Positions 16,823 to 26,397 are shown, counted from the first letter of the stretch. The stretch is 64,000 nt of DNA from Nocardia suismassiliense (GCF_900269665.1 NZ_LT985361.1:7104881-7168880), one strand, 5' to 3'. Notes: generated by a model not told the origin, from the letters alone. Numbers and translations: made by a program.

Positions 16823-17719
16823 CTATCGATCTGCGGATCCACCTACCAAGCCGAGTCGACGTTGTCCCAGTGCACGCAGTACCCGCACCGCCGCGGACTG
16901 CTGCCCGGTGGCCGCGGTGCGGAGACTGGGCGCCTGCTCGCCGACGAAACGCTCGCACACACCCACGTGCGCCGCGTATACATCGGCAAGGGCATCGCGC
17001 AGCAGCGCGGCTCCCCCGGACAACTCGCGGATCTCGCTGTGCCTCTGCCACTTTCGCAGAGCGTCGACCAGCGCACGATGGTCGACGGACAGGATCCCGC
17101 TGAAGCCTGCGGTAACTCGCGGCGGTTCCATCAACGGCCGCACCCGCTCCCGATACTCATCGGCGGCGAATCCGGCAGTGAGTCGCAGAGCCGCTGCACT
17201 GCAACGAAAGACGGATGCCGTAGTCTCGAGGCTGGCTGCGGCAGCCGTTGTATCACCAAGTCGTGCCCGCGTGCAGGCATGGCGCATGCTCACCGTGGCG
17301 GCCTGAGTCAGGACCGCGAACAATTGATGGCCGCGGACCCAGTAGTCGAGGCCGGTCCAAAGCGGCTCATTCGGTCGCTGCGCCGACGGCACAAGAAGCG
17401 CGGGGAACGTCGAGGTCAAAGCGCCGCAGATCTCCTCGTGCTGATGGCTCGGAGTATGTGCCACAACCGCTTCGACAACACGCGCGAACGCAGCATGCCA
17501 GAGCGACTCGGCATCCCCTGCCGCACGCCGGATTCCGAAGAACTCGTCGTGTTCGGCCTCGCCCGTGGTGAGCGAATGCGTTGCCGCGCACGTGACAAGC
17601 GAGTGTTCGTTGTGCGCGGCTCGGCGGTGGAACACCGTCAGCTGGTCCGGGAGAGCGTGTGGGTGCGCGAGCAGAATCGGCTCCGCCCGGAGCGGCCCGA
17701 ACGCGGAAGGGTCCGGCAT
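16823..17719 (-). CDS. Unrecognised helical protein
   Basis: A 298-aa soluble, Ala/Arg/His-rich protein. A conserved-looking segment around residues 190-215 reads R-P-L-M-E-P-P-R-V-T-A-G-F-S-G followed by S-V-D-H-R-A-L-V, which resembles ligand-loop segments of the indoleamine/tryptophan dioxygenase-like superfamily (including PrnB), but I am not certain of the assignment. No membrane or signal segment. ATG 17719 lies four bases after the stop of the secreted protein gene, so the two may be co-transcribed. Its 3' end faces the decarboxylase gene, which could point to amine or aromatic metabolism. Confidence 0.5.
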   Translation of the reverse strand: MPDPSAFGPLRAEPILLAHPHALPDQLTVFHRRAAHNEHSLVTCAATHSLTTGEAEHDEFFGIRRAAGDAESLWHAAFARVVEAVVAHTPSHQHEEICGALTSTFPALLVPSAQRPNEPLWTGLDYWVRGHQLFAVLTQAATVSMRHACTRARLGDTTAAAASLETTASVFRCSAAALRLTAGFAADEYRERVRPLMEPPRVTAGFSGILSVDHRALVDALRKWQRHSEIRELSGGAALLRDALADVYAAHVGVCERFVGEQAPSLRTAATGQQSAAVRVLRALGQRRLGLVGGSADR

Positions 17720-17723
17720 TTGG

Positions 17724-18266
17724 TCAGAAGATGTAGAACTTTCCGGTGAGCACCCCTGCGGTCACACCCGGGCAGGTGCCCTCCACCGTCACGTCATTAC
17801 TGTCCACTGCCTCATGACCTTTGAAATGACCCGACTCGATCTTGATCGGGAAGTCGCCAGGGCCGGAGCCGTCGGTTTTGGTCTGCCCTTCACTCGTCTG
17901 ACTGATCTTGCTGGTGGTTCCGTCCGACCAGGTGATCGCCCCGGTGCCTTTGTGCTCCTCGACCGGACCGTCGCAGGCGACCTTCTCCGTCCCCGCGATG
18001 GCCATGCTGACCGGTTTCGGCTCGGTCAGCGAGATGTCCGGCCCCGAGCAACCGCTGAAGAGAATCGTCGCCTGCCATCCGACGGGCAAGGCTTTCTCTC
18101 CGATTCCCACGTTGAGCCAGGTGACCTGGCCACTTTCCTTGCAGATGATGCGCGCCTTGTCTCCGTCCGGATCCGGACTGGCCGAGCTGGGCGCGGCAAG
18201 TATGCACGCGCCGAGTACCGCGCCTGCGAGGATTGCGGCACCGGTAGAACGGTAGCTGAGGGACAC
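17724..18266 (-). CDS. Secreted protein, function unknown
   Basis: A 180-aa protein with a clear signal peptide (G-A-A-I-L-A-G-A-V-L-G core, cleavage after S-S-A-S near residue 30). The mature part is polar, has four cysteines (in I-I-C-K, S-G-C-S, V-A-C-D and G-T-C-P) that could form two disulfides, and ends in an aromatic K-F-Y-I-F. No family is recognised. It lies between a TetR gene (135 bp upstream) and the 298-aa gene (four bases downstream). Confidence 0.65.
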   Translation of the reverse strand: MSLSYRSTGAAILAGAVLGACILAAPSSASPDPDGDKARIICKESGQVTWLNVGIGEKALPVGWQATILFSGCSGPDISLTEPKPVSMAIAGTEKVACDGPVEEHKGTGAITWSDGTTSKISQTSEGQTKTDGSGPGDFPIKIESGHFKGHEAVDSNDVTVEGTCPGVTAGVLTGKFYIF

Positions 18267-18401
18267 GGGAACTCCTTCGATGGATTCGTGCTCGCCGACA
18301 GGCCGAACGACGCCCCGAGTCGACCCGGGTCATCACTTCCGACCAGAACGTATTCGGCACCGAAGCCCCGCCGGATCTGCCGGACTGTGCAGAAGTGCTG
18401 A

Positions 18402-18980
18402 CTACGCCCCGCGCCCGGACTGCGGGTAACGGAGCAGCTGATCGAGCTGTGCCGCGACTCGCTCGAGCGGAGTGACCGAACGGGCGGCGATGGACATGAC
18501 AACCGCACCCTCGATGGCCGCCACCGCCGTAGTCGCCAACGATGCCGCAGTCGCACCGTCGAAGTCCTCGGCGATCAACTGCTCGGCGATCAGCGCCTCC
18601 CACTCGGCGAATGCCTCGGCGGCGATGGCAGGCGCCGCAGGCACTTCCGACCCGGCCAAGGCCGCCGCGACCACCGGGCAGCCCGCGGTGAAGTCGCCAT
18701 TCACCAGCGTGTCCTTCCACATCCGCACGAAATCGGCGAGTCGTGCGGCGGCGGTGCCGGATTCGGCGGTCGCGGCAATCGCCGCGGCCATCACCTTGCC
18801 CGCCGTCCGAGTGGCCTCTTCGACCAGCTGCTGCTTGCCGCGCGGGAAGTTCTGGTAGATCGACCGGCGGGCGGTGTTGCTGTGCGCGAGCAGCTCGGTC
18901 ATGCCGGTGCCCGCGACGCCACGGCGGCGGATCAGGTCGATCGTGCCCATGATGAGCCGCTCACGGGGACGCATCGTCAT
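18402..18980 (-). CDS. TetR/AcrR-family regulator, LmrA/YxaF type
   Basis: A 192-aa protein. The helix-turn-helix is at about residues 8-52 (G-V-A-G-T-G-M-T-E-L-L-A, then R-R-S-I-Y-Q-N-F-P-R-G-K). The C-terminal domain has the G-C-P-V-V-A-A-A segment typical of LmrA/YxaF-like regulators, which usually respond to aromatic or lipophilic ligands. It is divergent from the CrtI-like/OYE operon at 19106, with an inverted repeat between them, so it probably represses that operon and itself. Confidence 0.82.
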   Translation of the reverse strand: MTMRPRERLIMGTIDLIRRRGVAGTGMTELLAHSNTARRSIYQNFPRGKQQLVEEATRTAGKVMAAAIAATAESGTAAARLADFVRMWKDTLVNGDFTAGCPVVAAALAGSEVPAAPAIAAEAFAEWEALIAEQLIAEDFDGATAASLATTAVAAIEGAVVMSIAARSVTPLERVAAQLDQLLRYPQSGRGA

Positions 18981-18996
18981 GGTCGCAGCTTACCTA

Positions 18997-19041
18997 TTTC
19001 CTGCTTGCGGTAGACCGATCATGCTACTACCGTGTAGGAAA
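18997..19041. promoter_or_regulatory. Candidate TetR operator between divergent genes
   Basis: TTTCCT...CGGTAG (18997-19013) is mirrored by CTACCG...AGGAAA (19027-19041), with a two-base offset inside the arms. It lies between the tetR start (18980) and the oxidoreductase start (19106). Binding is inferred from position and symmetry only. Confidence 0.4.
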
Positions 19042-19105
19042 CCGTGACCTTTGGTAACAGCAACGGTCCAGCTCGCCGCGGCGAGGCCCGATCATGGAGG
19101 AACAC

Positions 19106-20851
19106 ATGACCGCTCTCGTCGAGCAGGACGCGGCCACCGCGGACCACACCTTCGACGCGATCGTCGTCGGCGCGGGCATCGGCGGCATGACCGCCGCCGC
19201 GTATCTGGCGGCGGCCGGCCGGCGCACCTTGGTGCTCGAGGCCTACGACGTGATCGGCGGCTGCACCCACGTGTTCCGGCGGGCCGGAAAGTGGGAATTC
19301 GACGTCGGGGTGCACTATTTGGGCGACTGCGGGCCGAACGGTCAGATCCCGACCATCCTGCGCGGCCTCGGGCTGGACCAGAAGATCGAGTTCCTGCCGC
19401 TGGACCCCGACGGTTTCGACACCATCGTCTTCCCCGACCTGACGCTGAAGATCCCGCGGGGTTGGGACAACTACCAGCGCAACCTGATCGAGGCGTTCCC
19501 GGCCGAGGCACGAAAGATCCGCCGGGTGGTCGGCATTCTGCGGCGGATCGGCGCGAGCATCGACCACAGCCGCACCCCGGCGTCCCTGCTCGGCAACGCG
19601 AAGTTCTTGCTGGCGGCCGGTATTCACGCGCCGTGGGCGATGATTCCGCTGACCCAGCTGTTGAACGCCCATCTACTCAGTCCCCCACTCAAAGCCGCGA
19701 TGTCGGTGCAGTACGGCACCTATGCCAGCCCGCCGCACCGCACCCCGGTCGCGGTGCACGCGTTCATGCTGCAGAACTTCCTCAGCGACGGCGCCTGGTT
19801 CCCCAAGGGCGGTGGACAAGTGCTCTCGACCCGGCTCGGCGAGGTCGTGGTCGCCAACGGCGGACAGATTCGTACGCGGTCCGCCGTGCGCCGAATCCTG
19901 GTCGACAACAAGGCAGTAGCGGGCGTCGAACTCGAGGACGGCAGCCAGTTCACCGCGCCGATCGTGGTCTCCAACGCCGACCTCAAGCAGACCTATCTCC
20001 AGCTCGTCGGACGAAAACACCTGCGCCGCACCACCATCACGCGGGTCGAGCGGTTACGGATGTCGCAATCGTTCTTCAACTGCTATCTAGGCGTCGACCT
20101 CGACCTGAGTACCCGGATGGCCAACACCAACTTCTACTCGCTGCCGACCTCCGAGGATGTCACCTCACTGTTCCAAGCCCTGTCGGAGAACAAGCCGGGC
20201 TACACCAAAGATGGACGCATCGCGGAGGCTCGAAAGCGGTTGCCCGCGTATGTCAGTGTCACCACGGTCAAGGATCCGGACAACCCGCACGGTGCGCCGA
20301 CGGGCTCCTCGGTACTCGAGGTGATGACCCTAGTCCCCAGCGAGCCCGAATTCTGGGGCCTGGCCGCCTGGCCCGCGGCGGGCGACGACAGCTACCAGCG
20401 CAACCCCGAATACCTGCGTGTGAAAGCGGCTTTCACCGAGATCATGATCGCGCGGGTCGCCGAGGTCATCCCCGGCATCGCGGACCACATCGTGTGGTGC
20501 GAGGCGGCCACCCCGCTGACCCAGCACCGCTACACCCGCGCCAGTGCGGGCACTCCATACGGACTCGAGTTGTCCCTCACTCAGTTCGGGCCGTTCCGGC
20601 CGGGTACCCGCACCGAAATCGACGGCCTGTTCCTGTGCGGCGCGAGCACCGCGTGGGGTCCCGCGGTCGAAGGCGCGATGCTGTCCGGCCTGCATGCGGC
20701 GGGGGCGGCGTGCGGGCGCGACCTGGACGCGGAGATCCGTGCGGGCAACGTCCTCGGCGTCGCCGACCATGCCGCCGACCCCGCGAAGTGGGAGCCGCTC
20801 GCGGCAGCCAAGGAGCTCGCGGTCCGTACCGCGCGTGCCGCACGATCCTGA
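19106..20851 (+). CDS. CrtI-like FAD/NAD(P)-dependent oxidoreductase
   Basis: A 581-aa flavoprotein of the phytoene desaturase/retinol 13,14-reductase-like group. Near the N-terminus is V-V-G-A-G-I-G-G-M-T-A-A with the downstream V-L-E-A-Y acidic strand, and near the C-terminus L-F-L-C-G-A-S-T-A-W-G-P-A-V-E-G-A-M. ATG 19106 follows GGAGG with five bases between, so it is preferred over the in-frame ATG at 19094. It should oxidise or reduce a hydrophobic polyene or related substrate; no other carotenoid genes are nearby. Forms an operon with the OYE gene 27 bp downstream. Confidence 0.78.
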   Translation: MTALVEQDAATADHTFDAIVVGAGIGGMTAAAYLAAAGRRTLVLEAYDVIGGCTHVFRRAGKWEFDVGVHYLGDCGPNGQIPTILRGLGLDQKIEFLPLDPDGFDTIVFPDLTLKIPRGWDNYQRNLIEAFPAEARKIRRVVGILRRIGASIDHSRTPASLLGNAKFLLAAGIHAPWAMIPLTQLLNAHLLSPPLKAAMSVQYGTYASPPHRTPVAVHAFMLQNFLSDGAWFPKGGGQVLSTRLGEVVVANGGQIRTRSAVRRILVDNKAVAGVELEDGSQFTAPIVVSNADLKQTYLQLVGRKHLRRTTITRVERLRMSQSFFNCYLGVDLDLSTRMANTNFYSLPTSEDVTSLFQALSENKPGYTKDGRIAEARKRLPAYVSVTTVKDPDNPHGAPTGSSVLEVMTLVPSEPEFWGLAAWPAAGDDSYQRNPEYLRVKAAFTEIMIARVAEVIPGIADHIVWCEAATPLTQHRYTRASAGTPYGLELSLTQFGPFRPGTRTEIDGLFLCGASTAWGPAVEGAMLSGLHAAGAACGRDLDAEIRAGNVLGVADHAADPAKWEPLAAAKELAVRTARAARS

Positions 20852-20878
20852 ACCCGTTGCCCAGCAGAAGGACTCAGC

Positions 20879-22138
20879 ATGACCTCCGTCACCACCCTGG
20901 CCGACCCGCTCGCGCTGCCGTGCGGCCAGATCCTGCCCAACCGGCTGATGAAATCGGCCTTGAGCGAAGGTTTGGGCAACACCGCCAACGCACCCGACCA
21001 GCGGCTGACCCGGCTCTATACGCGGTGGGGCGCAGGCGGTTACGGATTGGTGGTCACCGGCAATGTGATGGTCGACCGCGGCCATCTCGGCGAGCCGGGC
21101 AATGTGGTGGTCGACGACGAGCGCGATCTCGACGCGTTGACCGCCTGGGCGAAGGCCACCCACGACGGCGGCGCGCCGATCTGGATGCAGATCAATCACC
21201 CTGGCAGACAAGCCAATCCGTTGGTGACGCGGACCCGTCCGGTCGCACCGTCGGCGATAGCCCCGAAGATCCCCGGCATGCCGACGCCGCGGGCACTCAC
21301 CGACGCCGAGATCGAAGAGACCATCGACCGCTACGCGACGACGGCGCGGATCGCCGAGATAGCGGGGTTCGACGGCGTGCAGATCCACGGAGCGCATGGA
21401 TACCTGGTGTCGCAGTTCCTGTCGCCGCTCGCCAACCAGCGCACCGACCGGTGGGGCGGTAATCCCGAGCGCCGCATGCGCTTCGCCGTCGAGGTTCTCC
21501 GCCGCATTCGCGCCGCGGTGGCGCCGGGCTTCGCCGTCGGCATCAAGCTGAACTCCGCCGACTTCCAGCGCGGGGGTTTCACCGAGGACGAGTCGCGCGG
21601 GGTCATCGAACGGCTCGTCACCGAAGGCCTCGACCTGATCGAAATCAGCGGCGGCAGTTACGAATCCCCCGCGATGATGGGCCGCAAGGACGCACCCGCG
21701 GCGAGCACCCTGGCCCGCGAGGCCTACTTCCTCGACTACGCGCGGACCGCCCGCGCCGCAGCAGGCCCGCTGCCGATCGCCGTCACCGGCGGGTTCCGCT
21801 CGCGCACCGCCATGGCGGACGCCCTCGCCTCCGGCGGCTGCGACGTGATCGGCATCGGCCGCCCGACCTGTGTCACCCCCGACGCCGCCGACGCCGTGCT
21901 CACCGGCCGCGACGAACGCCTCCGCACCGTCGGCATCGCAATGGGCCTGCGCGGCCCGCTGTCCAAGGTCACCAGCCTGCGCTCGCTCGACGGTGCGCTG
22001 GACCTGCAGTGGCACACCGATCAGCTGCACCGGCTCGGCGCGGGCAACGATCCCGACCCGGCCCGCCCCTGGTGGAAGACCACGTTCAGCATGCTCAACC
22101 GCAATGGCCTCGACGCCTTCCGCCACAAACGCGGCTGA
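20879..22138 (+). CDS. NADH:flavin oxidoreductase, old-yellow-enzyme family
   Basis: A 419-aa FMN TIM-barrel enzyme. The N-terminal N-R-L-M-K-S-A-L-S-E strand, I-N-H-P-G-R-Q and the active-site block G-V-Q-I-H-G-A-H-G-Y-L-V-S-Q-F-L-S-P are standard for the family; no C-terminal FeS/FAD reductase domain is present. Such enzymes reduce activated C=C bonds with NAD(P)H. Pairing with a CrtI-like flavoenzyme under a TetR regulator suggests sequential redox steps on one hydrophobic substrate. Confidence 0.85.
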   Translation: MTSVTTLADPLALPCGQILPNRLMKSALSEGLGNTANAPDQRLTRLYTRWGAGGYGLVVTGNVMVDRGHLGEPGNVVVDDERDLDALTAWAKATHDGGAPIWMQINHPGRQANPLVTRTRPVAPSAIAPKIPGMPTPRALTDAEIEETIDRYATTARIAEIAGFDGVQIHGAHGYLVSQFLSPLANQRTDRWGGNPERRMRFAVEVLRRIRAAVAPGFAVGIKLNSADFQRGGFTEDESRGVIERLVTEGLDLIEISGGSYESPAMMGRKDAPAASTLAREAYFLDYARTARAAAGPLPIAVTGGFRSRTAMADALASGGCDVIGIGRPTCVTPDAADAVLTGRDERLRTVGIAMGLRGPLSKVTSLRSLDGALDLQWHTDQLHRLGAGNDPDPARPWWKTTFSMLNRNGLDAFRHKRG

Positions 22139-22300
22139 AAAACCTACTGAGCGAGAACCTAAAACCTTGGATTGCAGCGAGATCGAAAGCGGTACGCTTC
22201 GTCTACGAACACGCTCCCGTGGCACTTCAGCCGTCGACGTGGACTTTCCCCACCGACTTGCCAGTGTGCCGAGCAGCGCGCAGACCGAAGGGAAGTGGTC

Positions 22301-23164
22301 ATGGCAGGCAAACGCACCGTCCTGACCGTGCGATTACGCCGGTTGGCCTCGATGCTGCAGGTCATGCGCGAGCAGGCCGAGCTCAGCAAAGAAGACGTGA
22401 GTGGCAAGACCGGTATCAACGTCACCACGCTGTACCGGATCGAAACCGCGCAGGCCCGGCCGCAGCGGCGCACCCTGCAGGCGATGCTCGATCTGTACGG
22501 CGTGACCGAGGAGCAGCGCGAGGACGCGATGGAGTTGCTGTCGGACGCGCTCAAGCCGGGTATGTCGCGCGCGTACGAGGGCAGCGTCTCCGAGGTGTAT
22601 GCGGCCTACATCAATTTCGAGGCCGAAGCTTTGTCCGCGCGGCATTACCAGACCTCCACCATCCCAGGGCTTTTGCAGACGATGGAGTACGCGACCGCCG
22701 TGATCGACACCTCGATGCCGAAGGTGGAAGCGGCGATCATGGAGGACCGGGCACGCGCCAGGATGGACCGCGCGGCCAACCTGACCAAAGAGGACCCGCT
22801 CGAGCTGTGGGTGGTGATGGACGAGGCCGCGATCCGGCGCACCGTCGGCGGGCCCGCCGTCATGCATGGCCAGCTGAATCGGCTGCTCCAGGAAACCAAA
22901 CGAAAGAACGTGATCCTGCAGGTCCTCCCGTTCGACGCGGGCGCACATCCCGGCATGGCGGGCTCGTTCACCCTGCTCGACTTCCACGATCCGGCCGACC
23001 CGGAGCTGGTGTACGTGGAAGGCATCGCGGGCGACGAACTCATCGAGGGTCACCCCGAAATACGCCGCTTCGGTGTGATTTTCGACCAGCTGCGCGCGAT
23101 GGCGCTGAGCCCGCGCGACTCCGCGGAGATGATCATGGACGCTGCGGCGCGGATGGGACATTAA
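22301..23164 (+). CDS. XRE regulator with DUF5753 domain
   Basis: A 287-aa protein. An XRE helix-turn-helix is at residues 10-70 (E-L-S-K-E-D-V-S, T-T-L-Y-R-I-E-T). The C-terminal half is DUF5753: Y-I-N-F-E-A-E-A, Y-Q-T-S-T-I-P-G-L-L-Q-T, W-V-V-M-D-E-A-A-I and G-M-A-G-S-F. In actinomycetes such regulators are numerous and are often paired with small DUF397 proteins; no DUF397 gene is present here. ATG 22301 follows GGGAAG. The 3' end overlaps the convergent permease gene by four bases. Confidence 0.83.
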   Translation: MAGKRTVLTVRLRRLASMLQVMREQAELSKEDVSGKTGINVTTLYRIETAQARPQRRTLQAMLDLYGVTEEQREDAMELLSDALKPGMSRAYEGSVSEVYAAYINFEAEALSARHYQTSTIPGLLQTMEYATAVIDTSMPKVEAAIMEDRARARMDRAANLTKEDPLELWVVMDEAAIRRTVGGPAVMHGQLNRLLQETKRKNVILQVLPFDAGAHPGMAGSFTLLDFHDPADPELVYVEGIAGDELIEGHPEIRRFGVIFDQLRAMALSPRDSAEMIMDAAARMGH

Positions 23165-23991
23165 CTGCGGCTGGCACGCCGGTAGCCGACGGCTGCGGGC
23201 ACCGCGAACACCACGATCGCGCCGACCGACCACGCCACCGTGGCCAGCAGCGGAGTTCGTACCGCTCCGCCTAGAGACAGCCCGCGCATGGCGTCGATCG
23301 CGTAGCTCATCGGCTGGTGCGCGACGATCGGCTGCGCCCAGCGCGGATACGCGGCCAGCGGCACGAACCCGGTGCTGAAGAACATCATGATCGACGAGCC
23401 CAGCGAAACCGCCTCCACCAGTGCCGCTTTCGCACTGAACACCGCGCACGCCGTGACCAGCGTCGCGAAGCCGAGCCCATACAGCAGCGGCACCCCGAAC
23501 AGCGCGAGACCGGCGAGCAGCCCCTGCTCGAACCGGAAACCGAGCAGCATGCCTACCCCGAACAACACCATGGTGCACAACAGGATTCGCACGCCCTCGG
23601 CGAGAATGCGCGAGGCGAGCCCGGACGCGCGATGCACCGGCAGTACCCACAGCCGGGCGAGCAGGCCCTGATCGCGTTCCCGGCCGAGCGTGATCGCCCC
23701 GGCCAGCGACCCGGACATCACCCCGACCAGCGCCACCATCGGCACCGAGCCATATAGGGCGCTCGCGCCGGCGAACACCGAAATCTGCTTGCCGAGAACG
23801 TTATTCAGCACGATCAGCAATAGCGCCGGAAACACCAGCGACTGCACCATCGTCAACGGATCGCGCCACCAGCGCAGCAGCAGCCGCCGGGTTTGAATGA
23901 TGGTCTGCGGCACCAGTAACCGCCAGGTCTCGGTGTGACCGTGCACTACAGGCAGATTCGCCGCGGCTACCTGATCGTCCGTCTGCGTCAT
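23161..23991 (-). CDS. ABC-2 type permease, DrrB-like, second of pair
   Basis: A 276-aa membrane protein with six hydrophobic segments, the first at about residues 48-68, and a conserved G-R-E-R-D-Q-G-L-L-A-R-L-W cytoplasmic loop. It is coupled by an ATGA overlap to the preceding permease gene. ABC-2 permeases work with an ATPase in drug, lipid or polyketide export; none is encoded in the neighbourhood, so it must use one from elsewhere. Confidence 0.8.
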   Translation of the reverse strand: MTQTDDQVAAANLPVVHGHTETWRLLVPQTIIQTRRLLLRWWRDPLTMVQSLVFPALLLIVLNNVLGKQISVFAGASALYGSVPMVALVGVMSGSLAGAITLGRERDQGLLARLWVLPVHRASGLASRILAEGVRILLCTMVLFGVGMLLGFRFEQGLLAGLALFGVPLLYGLGFATLVTACAVFSAKAALVEAVSLGSSIMMFFSTGFVPLAAYPRWAQPIVAHQPMSYAIDAMRGLSLGGAVRTPLLATVAWSVGAIVVFAVPAAVGYRRASRS

Positions 23992-24809
23992 CCCGTCCTC
24001 CGCATGGCGACGACCGCACTCAGCGCGCCGAACACCACGAGTATCCCGACCGCCCAGGCCAACCCGGGCCCGAGCACCGGCCAGCCGACGACGCCCGCGT
24101 TGCCGCTCGGATCACCGGCCAGCGCGCGCAGGCCGTACACGAACTGCGATACCGGCTGATTGCGCGCGAAAAGCTGGAGCCAGGACGGAAATTGGTGCGC
24201 CGGCGCGATACCAGTGGACACCAGGCCGAGGATCAACTGCGGGAAGATGAGCGCCTGCGTGATCGCCTCGGGGCTCTTCGCGAGGCTGCCGATCAGGTCG
24301 GCGCCCAGACAGAACGACAACGCGATCAATAAGGAGAGAGCCATGAAACCCGCTGTATGCCACCAGCTTCCATAGAACCTCACACCGATCACCAGTCCGC
24401 ACAGCACGGCGACCGCCAACGAGACCACGGCACGGTACATCGCCGCCGTCACGCGCGCTGCCAGCGGTGCCGTCGCGGGCATCGGCATCGAGCCGAATCG
24501 CACGGTGAGCCCATCCTTGGCGTCGCTGGCCGCACGGAACGCGGCCGAGGTCGCGCAGAAGGCCACCGCCTGCATCACGATCATCGGCATGAGGAACTGG
24601 GCGTAGCTGCTGAGCCCGTGCCCGTACACGCTCATCACCAGGTTCAGCGGCACGTAGAACCCGAGGGTGAACACGGTCGGCGCGACCACGGCGGTCACCA
24701 ACTCGCCGTTGCGCCAGGACGGCCGGATCAGGCGGCTGGTCAGGACCCACCACTGGGCGGCCGCCCCGATCCGCGGCCGCGACGCCACCGTCAGCAGGCT
24801 CATCTGCAC
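23988..24809 (-). CDS. ABC-2 type permease, DrrB-like, first of pair
   Basis: A 273-aa membrane protein with about six hydrophobic segments and the same architecture as the next gene, to which it is coupled by ATGA. Probably forms a heterodimeric export channel with it. No ATP-binding gene lies upstream; the next gene at 25015 runs the other way and is an APC transporter. Confidence 0.78.
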   Translation of the reverse strand: MQMSLLTVASRPRIGAAAQWWVLTSRLIRPSWRNGELVTAVVAPTVFTLGFYVPLNLVMSVYGHGLSSYAQFLMPMIVMQAVAFCATSAAFRAASDAKDGLTVRFGSMPMPATAPLAARVTAAMYRAVVSLAVAVLCGLVIGVRFYGSWWHTAGFMALSLLIALSFCLGADLIGSLAKSPEAITQALIFPQLILGLVSTGIAPAHQFPSWLQLFARNQPVSQFVYGLRALAGDPSGNAGVVGWPVLGPGLAWAVGILVVFGALSAVVAMRRTG

Positions 24810-25014
24810 GCTCTCATCCTGCGGATATCCGCACCGGTTTGCCGGGAACCGGCACTTGTCCGCATGTCGCGGGCGACTGTCCTAGGAGATACCGAGACAG
24901 CGCGCGTTTCGGTTCATCGCGTCGCGCGATTCGCCGCGAAAGTAAAAGTCGGTCGACTACTTTCGAGTGGTTCGGGGTACTTCATCCATCTGTTCGAACA
25001 TCGGGAGGGACCGC

Positions 25015-26397
25015 ATGGCCGAGGTCACCGCACAGCGGGAATCGCAGCCGGAGCTGAAGCGGGTGATGGGCCCGGGACTGCTGTTGCTGTTCGTGGTCGG
25101 CGACATCCTCGGTTCCTCGATCTACGCGCTCACCGGCAAGGTGGCCAACGAGGTCGGCGGCGCGGTGTGGGTGCCGTTCGTGGTCTCGTTCCTGGTCGCG
25201 CTGGTCACCGCGATGAGCTACCTCGAATTGGTCACCAAATACCCGCATGCCGCGGGTGCCGCGCTCTACACGCACAAAGCCTTCGGCATCCAATTCCTGA
25301 CCTTCATGGTCGCGTTCGCGGTGATGTGCTCCGGGATCACCTCGGCCTCGACGGCGTCGCGCGCCTTCGCGGCCAACTTCGCCGCGGCCTTCGACCTGGA
25401 TCTCGGCAAGGGCATCGCGATCACCATGATCGCGCTGGCCTTCATGATGGTGGTCGCGGCGATCAACCTGCGTGGGGTCAGCGAGGGCGTCAAGCTCAAC
25501 GTGCTGCTCACCTGCATCGAGCTGACCGGTCTGCTGATCGTCATCGGGATCGGCTGCTGGGCGCTCGGCGCGGGTGACGGCGACTTCGGCCGGGTGGTCG
25601 AGTTCGACACCGGCGACCGGACGGCGGTCGGCGGCGTCATCGCCGCCACCACACTGGCCTTCTACGCGATGGTCGGCTTCGAGGATTCGGTCAATATGGC
25701 CGAGGAGTGCAAGCAACCCAGCCGGATCTTCCCGAAGGTGCTGCTGGCCGGGCTGGCCATCACCGCGCTCGTCTATGTGCTCGTCTCGATCACTGCGATC
25801 GCGCTGGTGCCGGTGGCGCAACTCGGCCAGGGCGACACGCCCCTGCTGCAAGTCGTGCAGGTGGGCTGGCCGGCGTTCCCGACGCACGTCTTCGCCTACA
25901 TCAGCATGATCGCCGTCGCCAACACCGCGCTGATCAACATGCTGATGGCCAGTCGCCTGCTCTACGGCATGGCCAGGCAGGGTGTGTTGCCGCGGCCGCT
26001 CGGGCACGTGCACGCCGGTCGGCGCACGCCCTACATCGCGATCCTGTTCACCACGCTGCTCGCGCTGTGCCTGATCGCGGTCGTCAGCGAGGTGCCCGAG
26101 CTCGGCGGCACCACCGCGCTGCTGCTGCTCGCCGTGTTCACCGTCGTGAACGTCGCCGTGCTGGTATTGCGCCGAGATCCGGTGTCGCACGAACACTTCC
26201 ACACGCCCACCGCGCTCCCGGTGATCGGCGCGCTGACGTGCGGGTTCCTGGTGACGCCGTGGACCGACCGCAATCCGCAGCAGTACGCGATCGCGGGGGT
26301 ACTGCTCGCCGTCGGCGTCGTGCTGTGGGGCGTCAACCACCTGGCGATTCGGTACTTCCACGCCGCCCCCGCAGCGGCGAAACCACCCGCCGAATAG
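25015..26397 (+). CDS. APC-superfamily amino acid permease
   Basis: A 460-aa transporter with about 12 membrane segments. The first segment carries the helix break G-D-I-L-G-S-S-I-Y-A of APC proteins, and the sixth region reads F-Y-A-M-V-G-F-E-D-S-V-N-M-A-E-E. ATG 25015 follows GGGAGG and is preferred to the in-frame start at 24967. It should move amino acids or related amines with protons. The last residues are Ala/Pro-rich and cytoplasmic. Monocistronic from the layout. Confidence 0.85.
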   Translation: MAEVTAQRESQPELKRVMGPGLLLLFVVGDILGSSIYALTGKVANEVGGAVWVPFVVSFLVALVTAMSYLELVTKYPHAAGAALYTHKAFGIQFLTFMVAFAVMCSGITSASTASRAFAANFAAAFDLDLGKGIAITMIALAFMMVVAAINLRGVSEGVKLNVLLTCIELTGLLIVIGIGCWALGAGDGDFGRVVEFDTGDRTAVGGVIAATTLAFYAMVGFEDSVNMAEECKQPSRIFPKVLLAGLAITALVYVLVSITAIALVPVAQLGQGDTPLLQVVQVGWPAFPTHVFAYISMIAVANTALINMLMASRLLYGMARQGVLPRPLGHVHAGRRTPYIAILFTTLLALCLIAVVSEVPELGGTTALLLLAVFTVVNVAVLVLRRDPVSHEHFHTPTALPVIGALTCGFLVTPWTDRNPQQYAIAGVLLAVGVVLWGVNHLAIRYFHAAPAAAKPPAE

